Assembly: GCF_023952475.1 (NCBI RefSeq)
Contig: NZ_JALHRX010000001.1
Span: 1 to 64,000 of the forward strand
Length of the DNA stretch: 64,000 bases
From: Cupriavidus sp. WGlv3
Lineage (GTDB): Bacteria; Pseudomonadota; Gammaproteobacteria; Burkholderiales; Burkholderiaceae
Direction: 5' to 3'
A model generated the notes under the pieces. That model was not told the origin of the DNA. It ran no database searches and worked only from the letters and a program-made list of their open reading frames with translations. This document shows positions 52,938 to 61,659 of the stretch, piece after piece. Position numbers and translations under genes: made by a program. Numbering within the stretch: the first letter of the stretch is position 1; the number at the start of each line of letters is the position of its first letter.

Positions 52938-53570
52938 ATGACCGCAACGCCAAACCCCACGCCCCACCGCGGCGAGACCGTGTTCATCGTCGACGACGAT
53001 GAAGCCATGCGCGACTCGCTGACCTGGCTGCTGGAGGGCAATGGCTATCAGGTGCGCAGCTTCACCAGCGCCGAGCAGTTCCTCGCCGCCTACGACGCCA
53101 GCCAGGTGTCCTGCCTGATCCTGGACGTGCGCATGCCCGGCATGAGCGGGCCCGAGCTGCAGGAGCGCATGCTGGCCGAGCAGATCGATATTCCGATCGT
53201 CTTCATTACCGGCCACGGCGACGTGCCGATGGCGGTATCGACGATGAAGCGCGGCGCGATCGACTTTATCGAAAAGCCCTTCGACGAGTCCGAGTTGCGC
53301 GCGCTGGTCGAGCGCATGCTGCAGAAGGCCCGCACCGACCACTCCACCGCGCGCGAGCAGCGCGCCGCCAAGGACCTGCTGGGCAAGCTGACCACGCGCG
53401 AGCAGCAGGTGCTGGAGCGGATCGTGGCCGGCCGCCTGAACAAGCAGATCGCCGACGACCTGGGCATTTCCATCAAGACCGTGGAGGCGCACCGCGCCAA
53501 CATCATGGAAAAGCTCAACGTCAACACTGTCGCCGACCTGCTGCGCCTGGCGCTGTCTCGCAACAGCTGA
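52938..53570 (+). CDS. FixJ-family response regulator
   Basis: The product has 210 residues. The receiver domain holds the acidic pocket FIVDDDEAMRDSL and the phosphorylation site Asp63 in LILDVRMPGMSG, with the switch Thr in FITGHGD and Lys in IEKPFDE. The LuxR-type helix-turn-helix lies near residues 148-203 (LTTREQQVLERIVAG, then SIKTVEAHRANIMEKL). GAGGAGA precedes the ATG. It is the partner of the upstream kinase and may act on aceE or on distant genes. Only the family, not the target, is visible. Confidence 0.93.
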   Translation: MTATPNPTPHRGETVFIVDDDEAMRDSLTWLLEGNGYQVRSFTSAEQFLAAYDASQVSCLILDVRMPGMSGPELQERMLAEQIDIPIVFITGHGDVPMAVSTMKRGAIDFIEKPFDESELRALVERMLQKARTDHSTAREQRAAKDLLGKLTTREQQVLERIVAGRLNKQIADDLGISIKTVEAHRANIMEKLNVNTVADLLRLALSRNS

Positions 53571-53656
53571 GCGGCTGGCGCCCGCCCTTGCCTGGTGCGG
53601 CCCAAGGCCGCGCCTGCGCCCCGCTGCGCCCTTCCCCACGCCCTGCCGCACACCGC

Positions 53657-54337
53657 TCAGCGCCCGAGGTAATCCTCGTCGCGGAAGGTCGCCACCCACT
53701 GTGGCCGATAGACCACAAACACCGCGACCAGCATGCCGGTGAGGAAGGCCTCGCCGAAGGCCAGGATGACGGCTCCAAGCAGGCTGTCGGCAAGGCTCAG
53801 TGGCTGTCCCGGCATGGTCAGGTAGCGCCACGCCGCCTGCGCCGCCCCGGCCCCCAGCGCGGCCAGTCCGGCGGTGAAATACCCATGCCCCAGGATGAAG
53901 ACGAACGGGTGGCGCGGCAGCAGGCGCCGCATCGCCGCCTGCAAGCCGGCCGAGAGCAGCGCCGGCAACAGTGCCAGCCAGACATAGCGCACCCACAGCG
54001 CAGCCCAGTCGAACTGGCTCCAGCCGTGCCCGGCCAGGTACTCCAGCCCCAGCAGCGAGACCACGTCGGCGGCGAACAGCGACAGCAGCGCCAGCGGCAG
54101 CCCGAACAGCGTCACCATCAGCGTGGCGCCGAGCAGCTGGATCACCATGCCGCCTGCCAGCGTCGCGCGCACCGTCCACAGCAGCGCCACCAGCAGCATC
54201 GCGCCGAGCCAGGCATTCTGCAGCGCATCGCGGCGCAGCAGCCGCCAGGGCCGGCGCGTCAGTGCCCACAGCAGTCCGCACACGGACAGCAGCACCAGCA
54301 GCGGATCGGACAGTGTCGAGGCAAGCGCGGTAGGCAT
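53657..54337 (-). CDS. Uncharacterised polytopic membrane protein (COG3235-like, CbiM-related)
   Basis: The product has 226 residues with about six hydrophobic segments. I set the start at [14 protein letters not shown]; the frame extends 25 codons further without hydrophobic or family sequence. The C-terminal part [20 protein letters not shown] and [22 protein letters not shown] resembles a membrane family annotated as related to CbiM energy-coupling permeases. The histidine-rich CbiM N-terminus is absent, so metal transport is not supported. It lies alone between the two-component system and folD. Confidence 0.7.
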   Translation of the reverse strand: MPTALASTLSDPLLVLLSVCGLLWALTRRPWRLLRRDALQNAWLGAMLLVALLWTVRATLAGGMVIQLLGATLMVTLFGLPLALLSLFAADVVSLLGLEYLAGHGWSQFDWAALWVRYVWLALLPALLSAGLQAAMRRLLPRHPFVFILGHGYFTAGLAALGAGAAQAAWRYLTMPGQPLSLADSLLGAVILAFGEAFLTGMLVAVFVVYRPQWVATFRDEDYLGR

Positions 54338-54498
54338 GCGGCCGATGCTACCAGTGCTGGGCCGGCGCCATCGCTGCCGTCGGTCAAGCTCAGTGCGACT
54401 GGCCTCGCGCAACCCTTATAATTCCGCCTTTGGCCCCTGCCGCGCGCCCGCGCGGGCCGGCGCCGCCACCTTCTCGCCATCATTCCCGCCCTGCCTCC

Positions 54499-55350
54499 AT
54501 GCCTGCCCAACTGATCGACGGCAACGCCCTTGCCAAGCAAATCCGCTCCGAAGCCGCCCAGCGCGCCGCGCGCCTGACCGAACGCGGCCACCAGCCCGGC
54601 CTGGCCGTGGTCCTGGTGGGCGAAGACCCGGCCAGCCAGGTCTACGTGCGCAACAAGGTCAAGGCCTGCGAGGACAATGGCTTCCATTCATCGCTGGACC
54701 GTTATCCGGCCGACCTGTCCGAGGCCGACCTGCTGGCCCGCATCGACGCCCTCAACCGCGATCCCCGCATCCACGGCATCCTGGTGCAGTTGCCGCTGCC
54801 CAAGCACATCGACAGCCACAAGGTGCTCGAAGCGATCGCCCCGGAAAAGGACGTCGACGGCTTCCACGTGGCCAACGCCGGCGCGCTGATGACCGGCGCC
54901 CCGCTGTTCCGCCCGTGCACGCCCTACGGCTGCATGAAGATGCTGGAATCGATCCAGTACCCGCTGCGCGGCGCGCGCGCGGTGGTGGTGGGCGCCTCCA
55001 ATATCGTCGGCAAGCCGATGGCAATGCTGCTGCTGCAGGCCGGCGCCACCGTCACCATCTGCAACAGCAAGACCCGCGATATCGGCGCCCACACCCGCGA
55101 CGCCGACGTGGTGGTGGCCGCGGTCGGCAAGCGCAACCTGATCACGGCCGACATGGTCAAGCCCGGCGCGGTGGTAATCGATGTCGGCATGAACCGCGAT
55201 GACCACGGCAAGCTGTGCGGCGATGTCGACTTCGCCGGCGTGCGCGAAGTCGCCGGCTACATCACGCCGGTGCCTGGCGGCGTGGGGCCGATGACCATCA
55301 CCATGCTGCTGATCAATACACTGGAAGCCGCCGAGCGCGCCGCGGGCTGA
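54499..55350 (+). CDS. folD: Bifunctional methylenetetrahydrofolate dehydrogenase/cyclohydrolase
   Basis: The product has 283 residues. FolD interconverts methylene- and formyl-tetrahydrofolate. The catalytic Lys is in [11 protein letters not shown] near residue 50, the substrate loop QLPLPKHID near residue 95, the NADP motif [17 protein letters not shown] near residue 160, and [16 protein letters not shown] near residue 260. It could help use the formate released by BoxC together with a formyl-THF ligase, but that is general metabolism and no ligase is in the window. The start ATG 54499 gives the usual N-terminus [12 protein letters not shown]. Confidence 0.96.
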   Translation: MPAQLIDGNALAKQIRSEAAQRAARLTERGHQPGLAVVLVGEDPASQVYVRNKVKACEDNGFHSSLDRYPADLSEADLLARIDALNRDPRIHGILVQLPLPKHIDSHKVLEAIAPEKDVDGFHVANAGALMTGAPLFRPCTPYGCMKMLESIQYPLRGARAVVVGASNIVGKPMAMLLLQAGATVTICNSKTRDIGAHTRDADVVVAAVGKRNLITADMVKPGAVVIDVGMNRDDHGKLCGDVDFAGVREVAGYITPVPGGVGPMTITMLLINTLEAAERAAG

Positions 55351-55478
55351 GCTTCGCGACTTGCCGCCGGCGCCCGATGCGCCACCCGGGGCCCTGGAAA
55401 ATCCACCGCCCCGGCCCCATCTGCGGGAATATTGCCTGACCAAGCCGAGCCAACCGAGCAGCCAACCGAGAACACGCC

Positions 55479-57563
55479 ATGGACCACGCCGCCAACGCTA
55501 CCAATCCGCTGCTGGACTTTTCCGACCTGCCCCGCTTTGCCGAGATCCGGCCGGAGCACATCAGCCCTGCGCTCGACGTGCTGCTGGAGCGCGCGCAACA
55601 GGCCGTCGCCCGCGCCGAGGATCCGGCCACGCCCGCCGACTGGGCCAACGCCGTGCAGGCGCTGGAAACCGCCACCGAGCCGCTGGGCCGCGCCTGGGGC
55701 GTGGTCAGCCACCTCAGCGCCGTCGCCGATACGCCCGAGCTGCGCCAAGCGCATGCCGAAAACCTGCCGCGCATGACCGAGTTCTGGTCATCGCTGGGCC
55801 AGAGCCTGGCGCTGTACGACAAGTACAAGGCGCTGGCGGCCAGCCCCGAGTTCGCCGGCATGAGCGCGGCGCGCCACCAGCTGATCGAAAACGAGCTGCG
55901 CGGCTTCCGCCTGGGCGGCGCCGAACTGCCCGAGGACAAGAAGCCCCGCTTTGCCGAGATCCAGGAGCAGCAGGCCCAGCTGTCCAAGGCCTTCTCCGAC
56001 CACGTGCTTGACGCGACCAACGCCTACGCGCTGGTCATCGAGGATGAGGCGCGCCTGCCCGGCCTGCCCGACGATGTCCGTGAAGCCGCCCGCCACGCCG
56101 CAGACAAGGACGGCAAGGCCGGCTGGAAGTTCACGCTGCACTTCCCCTCTTACTTCCCGGTGCTGCAGTACGCCGACGACCGCGCGCTGCGCCAGACCCT
56201 GTACGAAGCCAACGTCACGCGCGCGTCCGAGCTCGGGCCGCAGCACGGCCAGGGCCAGGCCGACTGGGACAACACCGCCAATATGCGCGAGCAGCTGGCG
56301 CTGCGCCGCGAAGAGGCGCAGATGCTGGGCTACCAGTGCTATGGCGAAGTCTCGCTGGTGCCGAAGATGGCCGAGTCGCCCGCCGAGGTGCTCAAGTTCC
56401 TCGACGAACTGGCGGTCAAGGCGCGCCCCTATGCCGAACAGGACTGGGCCGAGCTGAAGGCCTTCGCCGCGGCCGAGCTGGGCCTGCCGGAGCTGGCGCC
56501 GTGGGACGTGGCCTATGCCTCGGAGAAGCTGCGCCAGCAGCGCTATGCGTTCTCCGAACACGAGGTCAAGCAGTATTTCCCGGAAGCCAAGGTCCTGGAA
56601 GGCCTGTTCGGCGTGGTGCAGAAGCTGTTCTCGGTGCGCATCGAGCCCGAGCAGGCGCAGACCTGGCACCCGGACGCGCGCTTCTTCCGCGTCTGCACCG
56701 CCGACGGCACCCTGCTGGCCCAGTTCTACATCGACCTGTACGCGCGCGAAGGCAAGCGCGGCGGCGCGTGGATGGACGACGCGCGCGGTCGCAAGGTGCT
56801 CGAGCACGGCGGCGTGCAGACCCCGGTGGCCTACCTGACCTGCAATTTCTCGGCGCCGGTCGGCGGCAAGCCCGCGCTGTTCACGCACGATGAGGTCATC
56901 ACGCTGTTCCACGAGTTCGGCCACGGCCTGCACCACATGCTGACGCAGGTCGGCGAGCTGGGCGTGTCGGGCATCAACGGCGTGGAGTGGGACGCGGTGG
57001 AGCTGCCGTCGCAGTTCATGGAGAATTTCTGCTGGGAATACGAAGTGCTGACCGGCATGACGCAGCACGTCGACACCGGCGCGCCGCTGCCGCGCGCGCT
57101 GTTCGACCGCATGCTGGCGGCCAAGAACTTCCAGAACGGCATGATGACGCTGCGCCAGATCGTGTTCTCGTCGTTCGACATGCATCTGCACACCGACTTC
57201 GACCCGGCCGGCGCCACCTCGGTGCTGGAACTGTCGCGCCAGATCAACGACCGCGTGCACGTGGTGCCGCAGCATCCGCTGTCGCGCTGGCCGAACACCT
57301 TCAGCCATATCTTCGCCGGCGGCTATGCCGCGGGCTATTACAGCTACAAGTGGGCCGAAGTGCTGTCGGCCGATGTCTACGCGGCGTTCGAAGAGGCCGC
57401 GCAGCTCTCGGGCACGGTGCTCGACAGCGAAACCGGCGCGCGCTACCAGCGCGAGATCCTGTCGGTGGGCGGCAGCCGCCCGGCGATGGACTCGTTCGTG
57501 GCCTTCCGCGGCCGCGCGCCGCAGATCGACGCGCTGCTGCGCCACGGCGGGATGGCGGCATGA
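55479..57563 (+). CDS. prlC: Oligopeptidase A (M3 zinc metallopeptidase)
   Basis: The product has 694 residues, close to the E. coli enzyme length of 680. The zinc site is H478-E-F-G-H (FHEFGHGLHHML), and the third ligand lies in the downstream GVEWDAVELPSQFMENFCWE segment. The C-terminal FSHIFAGGYAAGYYSYKWAEVL is a family mark for substrate tyrosines. It degrades short cytoplasmic peptides, including cleaved signal peptides. It is coupled by an ATGA overlap to the exonuclease III gene. Confidence 0.95.
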   Translation: MDHAANATNPLLDFSDLPRFAEIRPEHISPALDVLLERAQQAVARAEDPATPADWANAVQALETATEPLGRAWGVVSHLSAVADTPELRQAHAENLPRMTEFWSSLGQSLALYDKYKALAASPEFAGMSAARHQLIENELRGFRLGGAELPEDKKPRFAEIQEQQAQLSKAFSDHVLDATNAYALVIEDEARLPGLPDDVREAARHAADKDGKAGWKFTLHFPSYFPVLQYADDRALRQTLYEANVTRASELGPQHGQGQADWDNTANMREQLALRREEAQMLGYQCYGEVSLVPKMAESPAEVLKFLDELAVKARPYAEQDWAELKAFAAAELGLPELAPWDVAYASEKLRQQRYAFSEHEVKQYFPEAKVLEGLFGVVQKLFSVRIEPEQAQTWHPDARFFRVCTADGTLLAQFYIDLYAREGKRGGAWMDDARGRKVLEHGGVQTPVAYLTCNFSAPVGGKPALFTHDEVITLFHEFGHGLHHMLTQVGELGVSGINGVEWDAVELPSQFMENFCWEYEVLTGMTQHVDTGAPLPRALFDRMLAAKNFQNGMMTLRQIVFSSFDMHLHTDFDPAGATSVLELSRQINDRVHVVPQHPLSRWPNTFSHIFAGGYAAGYYSYKWAEVLSADVYAAFEEAAQLSGTVLDSETGARYQREILSVGGSRPAMDSFVAFRGRAPQIDALLRHGGMAA

Positions 57564-58390
57564 GCGCGCTGGGACTGCCGGGCCAGGGCCCCTTGCGCAT
57601 CGCCAGCTGGAACGTCAATTCGCTGAAAGTTCGCCTGCCGCAGGTGCTGCAATGGCTGGCCGAACAGGACCAGGCCGGCGCGCCGATCGACGCGCTGTGC
57701 CTGCAGGAACTGAAGCTGCCCGACGACAAGTACCCGCTGGCCGAACTGGAGAACGCCGGTTTCCACAGCGTCTACACCGGCCAGAAAACGTACAACGGCG
57801 TCGCCATCCTGGCGCGCGACGCGAGCATGCCCGGCCCCGTCGACGTGGTGCGCAACATCCCCGGCTTCGAGGACGTGCAGCAGCGCGTGATCGCCGCGAC
57901 CTACGGCGACCTGCGCCTGGTCTGCGCCTATTTCCCCAACGGGCAGGCGCCCGACTCGGACAAGTTCGCCTACAAGCTGCAATGGCTGGAAGCGATGACC
58001 GCGTGGCTGCGCGAGGAAATGGCGCGCCACCCGCGGCTGGCGCTGCTGGGCGACTTCAATATCGCGCCGGAGGACCGCGACGTGCACGACCCGGCCAAGT
58101 GGGAAGGGCAGAACCTGGTCTCGCCGCCGGAGCGCGCCGCCTTTGCCGCGCTGGTCGAACTGGGCCTGGCCGATGCGTTCCGCAAGTTCGAGCAGCCGGA
58201 AAAGGCGTTCTCGTGGTGGGACTACCGCATGCTGGCGTTCCGGCGCAATGCCGGGCTGCGCATCGACCATATCCTGCTGTCGCCGGCGCTCACCGAGCAG
58301 TGCAGCGCTTGCGTGATCGACCGGGTGCCGCGCACGTGGGAGCAGCCGTCCGACCACACGCCGGTGGTGGCGACGCTGCATTGCGGCTGA
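57560..58390 (+). CDS. xthA: Exodeoxyribonuclease III
   Basis: The product has 276 residues. Exo III acts at abasic sites and 3' blocked ends in base-excision repair. Catalytic marks are IASWNVNSLKVR near residue 14, LQELKLPD near residue 50, YFPNGQ near residue 124, LGDFNIAPEDRDVHDP near residue 170, and the terminal SDHTPVVATL with the catalytic His. The start overlaps the prlC stop by ATGA, so the two are translated together. No special link of function between them is known. Confidence 0.95.
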   Translation: MSALGLPGQGPLRIASWNVNSLKVRLPQVLQWLAEQDQAGAPIDALCLQELKLPDDKYPLAELENAGFHSVYTGQKTYNGVAILARDASMPGPVDVVRNIPGFEDVQQRVIAATYGDLRLVCAYFPNGQAPDSDKFAYKLQWLEAMTAWLREEMARHPRLALLGDFNIAPEDRDVHDPAKWEGQNLVSPPERAAFAALVELGLADAFRKFEQPEKAFSWWDYRMLAFRRNAGLRIDHILLSPALTEQCSACVIDRVPRTWEQPSDHTPVVATLHCG

Positions 58391-58487
58391 CCCTGCGCGG
58401 CGTGCGCGCCTGCCGGCCGCACTGGCGCGTGGCGCGGGTTCAGGCAAGCCCGGGCAAGCCCCGCTCGCCGCGCCCGGCCGCGCCCGC

Positions 58488-58493
58488 TACACT
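58488..58493 (+). promoter_or_regulatory. Possible -10 element of the MarR gene
   Basis: TACACT ends six bases before the ATG. If used, transcription would start at or near the initiation codon, giving a leaderless message. No Shine-Dalgarno is present. Confidence 0.35.
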
Positions 58494-58499
58494 GCGGGC

Positions 58500-59015
58500 A
58501 TGAGCCCTCCCGCCCAGGCCATGTTTCGCCATCGCAATCTCCCTCACCTGCTGCTGCAAGCGCGCGAAGCGTTGCTGGCCGGCTTCCGGCCGATCCTGCG
58601 GCAGTTCGGCGTGACCGAGCAGCAATGGCGCGTGCTGCGCACGCTCAACGAGCGCGGGCCGATGGAGCCCAACCAGCTCGCCGAGGCCTGCCTGATCCTG
58701 AGCCCCAGCCTGACGCGCATGCTGGCGGGCATGGAAGACGCCGGGCTGGTGGCACGCACGCGCTCGGCCACCGACCAGCGCCGCCAGCTGATCAACCTGA
58801 CCGGTGCCGCGCGCGAGATCATAGCGCAGATGGAACCGCTGATCGACGCCCGCTACCAGCAGCTCGCGCAGCAGCTGGGGGCCGAGCGCCTGGCCGAGGT
58901 CTATCGCGCGCTCGACGCCATGCTGGCCAGCCTGGGCCCGCAGGCCGCACCACAATCCACTGCGCCAGCCCCCGCCGTCTTGCCGCCGTCCGGACGCGGC
59001 GGCGAAGCCGGCTAG
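58500..59015 (+). CDS. MarR-family regulator, HpaR-like
   Basis: The product has 171 residues. The winged helix has FGVTEQQWRVLRTLNERGPMEPNQL then SPSLTRMLAGMEDAGLVARTRS near residues 38-85 and the wing DQRRQLINLT. The N-terminal LLLQAREALLAGFRPIL is typical of HpaR, the regulator of homoprotocatechuate degradation. No hpa catabolic genes are in the window, so the target is uncertain. The C-terminal 25 residues are Ala/Pro/Ser-rich. A SulP transporter gene follows closely on the same strand. Confidence 0.85.
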   Translation: MSPPAQAMFRHRNLPHLLLQAREALLAGFRPILRQFGVTEQQWRVLRTLNERGPMEPNQLAEACLILSPSLTRMLAGMEDAGLVARTRSATDQRRQLINLTGAAREIIAQMEPLIDARYQQLAQQLGAERLAEVYRALDAMLASLGPQAAPQSTAPAPAVLPPSGRGGEAG

Positions 59016-59034
59016 CCCGCACCGTTTCTTGCCG

Positions 59035-60828
59035 ATGCCTTCGCCTACCACCGCATCCCTGCTGCCGCGCCTGTTCCCCTGGAGCCAGCGCGTCGACCCG
59101 ACCACGCTGCGCGCCGACCTGGTCGCGGGGCTGCTCGGCGCCGTGCTGGTGTTGCCGCAGGGGGTGGCGTTCGCTACGCTGGCCGGCCTGCCGCCGCAGT
59201 ACGGCATCTACAGCGCGGTGGTGCCATGCATCGTCGCGGCGCTGTTCGGCTCCAGCTGGCACGTCATGTCGGGGCCGACCAACGCCAACTCGCTGGCCCT
59301 GTTCGCGATGCTGAGCCCGCTCGCGTTCGCGGGCAGCCCGGCCTATATCGGGCTGGCGCTGGCGGTGACCATCGTGGTGGGCGTGATGCAGCTGGCGGTA
59401 GGCACGCTGCGGCTGGGTTCGCTAGCCAACTTTATTTCGCCGTCGGTGCTGCTCGGCTTTACTTGCGGCGCGGCCACGCTGATCGGGCTGTACGCACTGA
59501 AGGACCTGTTCGGCCTGTCGGTGCCGACCGGCACCAGCGCCTTCGGCGTACTGCGCCATCTGTTCGAGCATGCCGATGCCATCAACTGGGACGCGGCCGT
59601 GGTGGGCGCGGTCACGCTGGCGGTGACGCTGCTGTGCAAGCGGCTGTGGCGGCGCCTGCCGTTCATGCTGCTGGGCCTGCTGGCCGGCTATGGCGTGGCG
59701 CTGCTGCTGAACCAGGCCGGCGGCCACCACGTCAACGTGGTCGGGCCGATTCCGTCGGCGCTGCCGCACTTCCAGGTGCCGGACGTGGACTGGCGCAAGC
59801 TGCCCGACCTGCTCGGCATCGCCGCGGCGCTGACCATCGTCGCGCTGGGCCAGTCGATCTCGATCGCCAAGGCGGTGGCGTTGCGCTCGGGCCAGCATAT
59901 CGATGCCAACCGCGAGTTCATCGGCCAGGGCCTGTCGAATATCGCCGGCGGCTTCTTCTCCGGCTATATCTCGTGCGGCTCGCTCAACCGCTCGGTGCCC
60001 AACTTCGAGGCCGGCGCGCGCACGCCGCTGGCGAGCGTGTTCTCGGCGCTGTGGCTGGTGGCGCTGGTCGCGGTCAGCGCGCCGCTGCTGGCGCAGATTC
60101 CGATGGCGGCGATCGCGGCGATGCTGCTGCTGGTGGCGTGGGGCCTGCTCGACATCGCGCGGCTGCGCCGCATCTTCACGCTCAGCCGCACCGAGTTCGC
60201 GATCGCCATCGGCACCTTTGCCGCCACGCTGGTGATCCGGCTGGAAATGGCGGTGCTGCTCGGCACCGTGCTGTCGCTGGTGGCCTACCTGTACCGCACC
60301 TCACGGCCCGCGGTGCGCAGCCTGGTGCCGGATGCCGACGATCCCGGCCGGCGCTTCACGCCGCTGGACGAGCTGCGCCGGCCGCAGCCGGAATGCCCGC
60401 AGCTCAAGCTGCTGCGCATGGAGGGTGCGATCTACTTCGGCGCGGTGCAATACGTGACCGACCGCCTGCACTGGCTGCGCACCGTCAATGCCGGCCAGAC
60501 CCACCTGCTGGCGATGACCAAGAGCATGAACTTCATCGACCTCGCCGGCGCGGAAATGTGGGAATACGAGCTGAGCGAGCGCCGCGCGCTCGGCGGCGAC
60601 CTGTACTTCCACCGTCCGCGCACGCAGGTGCTGCAGACCTGGGCGCAGACCGGCTTTACCGACAAGCTCGGCGCCGACCATGTGTTCCCGACCAAGCGGC
60701 AGGCGCTGCACACCATCATCGGCCAGCTGTCGCCGGAAGTCTGCGCCCGCTGCACGGTGCGCATCTTCGAGGAATGCGCGTCGCGGCCGGGCGCCACGGC
60801 GGCGACGGCAGCGTCCGCGCAGCCATGA
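59035..60828 (+). CDS. SulP-family anion transporter with STAS domain
   Basis: The product has 597 residues from ATG 59035 (a TTG six bases earlier is possible). About ten to fourteen hydrophobic segments occupy the first 420 residues, with SulP marks LPQGVAFATLAGLPPQYGIYSAV near residue 43 and the SGPTNANSLALFAML segment. The cytoplasmic C-terminus from about residue 460 has a STAS domain with RMEGAIYFGAVQYVTDRL and LAMTKSMNFIDLAGAEM. SulP proteins carry sulfate, bicarbonate or dicarboxylates; here the substrate is not evident and no carbonic anhydrase is fused. A Cys-containing tail (CARCTVRIFEEC) ends the protein. Confidence 0.92.
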   Translation: MPSPTTASLLPRLFPWSQRVDPTTLRADLVAGLLGAVLVLPQGVAFATLAGLPPQYGIYSAVVPCIVAALFGSSWHVMSGPTNANSLALFAMLSPLAFAGSPAYIGLALAVTIVVGVMQLAVGTLRLGSLANFISPSVLLGFTCGAATLIGLYALKDLFGLSVPTGTSAFGVLRHLFEHADAINWDAAVVGAVTLAVTLLCKRLWRRLPFMLLGLLAGYGVALLLNQAGGHHVNVVGPIPSALPHFQVPDVDWRKLPDLLGIAAALTIVALGQSISIAKAVALRSGQHIDANREFIGQGLSNIAGGFFSGYISCGSLNRSVPNFEAGARTPLASVFSALWLVALVAVSAPLLAQIPMAAIAAMLLLVAWGLLDIARLRRIFTLSRTEFAIAIGTFAATLVIRLEMAVLLGTVLSLVAYLYRTSRPAVRSLVPDADDPGRRFTPLDELRRPQPECPQLKLLRMEGAIYFGAVQYVTDRLHWLRTVNAGQTHLLAMTKSMNFIDLAGAEMWEYELSERRALGGDLYFHRPRTQVLQTWAQTGFTDKLGADHVFPTKRQALHTIIGQLSPEVCARCTVRIFEECASRPGATAATAASAQP

Positions 60829-61043
60829 ACGCAGCGCCCGCACCGGCGCGCTTCGCCACGGTCACGGCGGCAAAAAGAAAAAGGCGTAAGAAACTGGGAT
60901 TGCCTGCGCCGGCGGCGCCGGCTGGCATGCAAGGCCGGACGGCCTATGCTCTGCTACCTGATTCCGGATGGGCGCCCGCGGCTTGCCTGGGGCTGGCCGG
61001 GGCATCCATCCGCATCAGATTGGCGCCACGTGGGCGCGCTTGA
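60825..61043 (+). CDS. Doubtful 72-residue frame coupled to SulP
   Basis: An ATGA overlap at the SulP stop begins a 72-residue frame with a basic patch (KRKRRKK). It ends inside, and antisense to, the C-terminal codons of the DUF1488 gene. Start coupling is the only support. Composition is poor and no family is recognised. Confidence 0.2.
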   Translation: MNAAPAPARFATVTAAKRKRRKKLGLPAPAAPAGMQGRTAYALLPDSGWAPAACLGLAGASIRIRLAPRGRA

Positions 61044-61278
61044 CGACGATAGGCTGCGGTGCGCCCTGCTCGATCAGCACCACGGCGGCGCGTTCGATGG
61101 TTTCGCGGCCGGCGCGGAATGCTTCTTCCAGTGACAGCACCTGGTCGGCGCTGAAACCTTCCCACAGTGCTTCGCGTGTCACCACGCAAGTCACCTTCTC
61201 GCCATTGACAAGTGCCTGGAACAACAAGCCTTCGTTATTGATGTCGTAGCGCTCTTGCTCTTGGAATTTGATATCCAT
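61015..61278 (-). CDS. DUF1488 family small protein
   Basis: The product has 87 residues, starting MDIKFQEQERYD; a longer frame to 61464 overlaps the control region and is rejected. Family-like features are VNGEKVTCVVTREALWEGF near residue 28 and AFRAGRETIERAA near residue 55. The function of DUF1488 is unknown. Upstream lie a probable -10 (minus strand TTAGGAT at 61317-61311) and a 21-base perfect palindrome at 61345-61365, so the gene appears tightly controlled. It is convergent with the SulP gene and divergent from tRNA-Lys. Confidence 0.75.
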   Translation of the reverse strand: MDIKFQEQERYDINNEGLLFQALVNGEKVTCVVTREALWEGFSADQVLSLEEAFRAGRETIERAAVVLIEQGAPQPIVVKRAHVAPI

Positions 61279-61344
61279 CGGTGCAGCCCTCCATATGCAA
61301 GTGGAGAAACATCCTAACATGGCTCCGGCAAAATCGTATGGGTG

Positions 61345-61365
61345 GAACCCTATGCGATAGGGTTC
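61345..61365. promoter_or_regulatory. 21-base perfect palindrome upstream of the DUF1488 gene
   Basis: GAACCCTAT-GCG-ATAGGGTTC has nine-base arms and a three-base centre. It sits just upstream of the predicted -35 position of the DUF1488 promoter and about 100 bases before the tRNA-Lys promoter. No T-run is attached, so an operator is more likely than a terminator. Confidence 0.6.
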
Positions 61366-61464
61366 AATCGGAAGACCACCGCGACCGCCGTTCGGTTCCG
61401 TCGGCCAACCCCTTCGCACGCGGGGCACGTTCGCGCAGCTTGCCATGGCAATTGCGTCAGGCAA

Positions 61465-61492
61465 TTGACAGCGCCGGAAATCATGCTAGAAT
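61465..61492 (+). promoter_or_regulatory. Promoter of tRNA-Lys gene
   Basis: TTGACA (61465-61470) and TAGAAT (61487-61492) are 16 bases apart and lie 13 bases before the tRNA. Confidence 0.88.
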
Positions 61493-61505
61493 CTCGTTCT
61501 TCGTT

Positions 61506-61581
61506 GGGGCGTTAGCTCAGTTGGTAGAGCAGCGGACTCTTAATCCGTAGGTCGAGTGTTCGAGTCACTCACGCCCCACCA
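61506..61581 (+). tRNA. tRNA-Lys (anticodon CTT)
   Basis: A 76-base cloverleaf with encoded CCA. The acceptor stem GGGGCGT pairs with ACGCCCC, the D-arm reads AGCTCAGTTGGTAGAGC, and the anticodon loop is CTCTTAA. A CTT anticodon reads AAG, the favoured lysine codon in this GC-rich genome. Confidence 0.96.
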
Positions 61582-61592
61582 GCGAATACAAG

Positions 61593-61626
61593 AAAGGCCG
61601 GAAGCAGCGATGCTTCCGGCCTTTTG
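61593..61626. terminator. Intrinsic terminator between tRNA-Lys and the amidohydrolase gene
   Basis: AAAGGCCGGAAGC (61593-61605), loop AGCGAT, GCTTCCGGCCTTT (61612-61624), then TTTGCTTT. The A-rich left side lets it work for the convergent minus-strand gene as well. Confidence 0.92.
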
Positions 61627-61659
61627 CTTTGGGCGGCGCGGATGCGCCGCGGCACCTCG

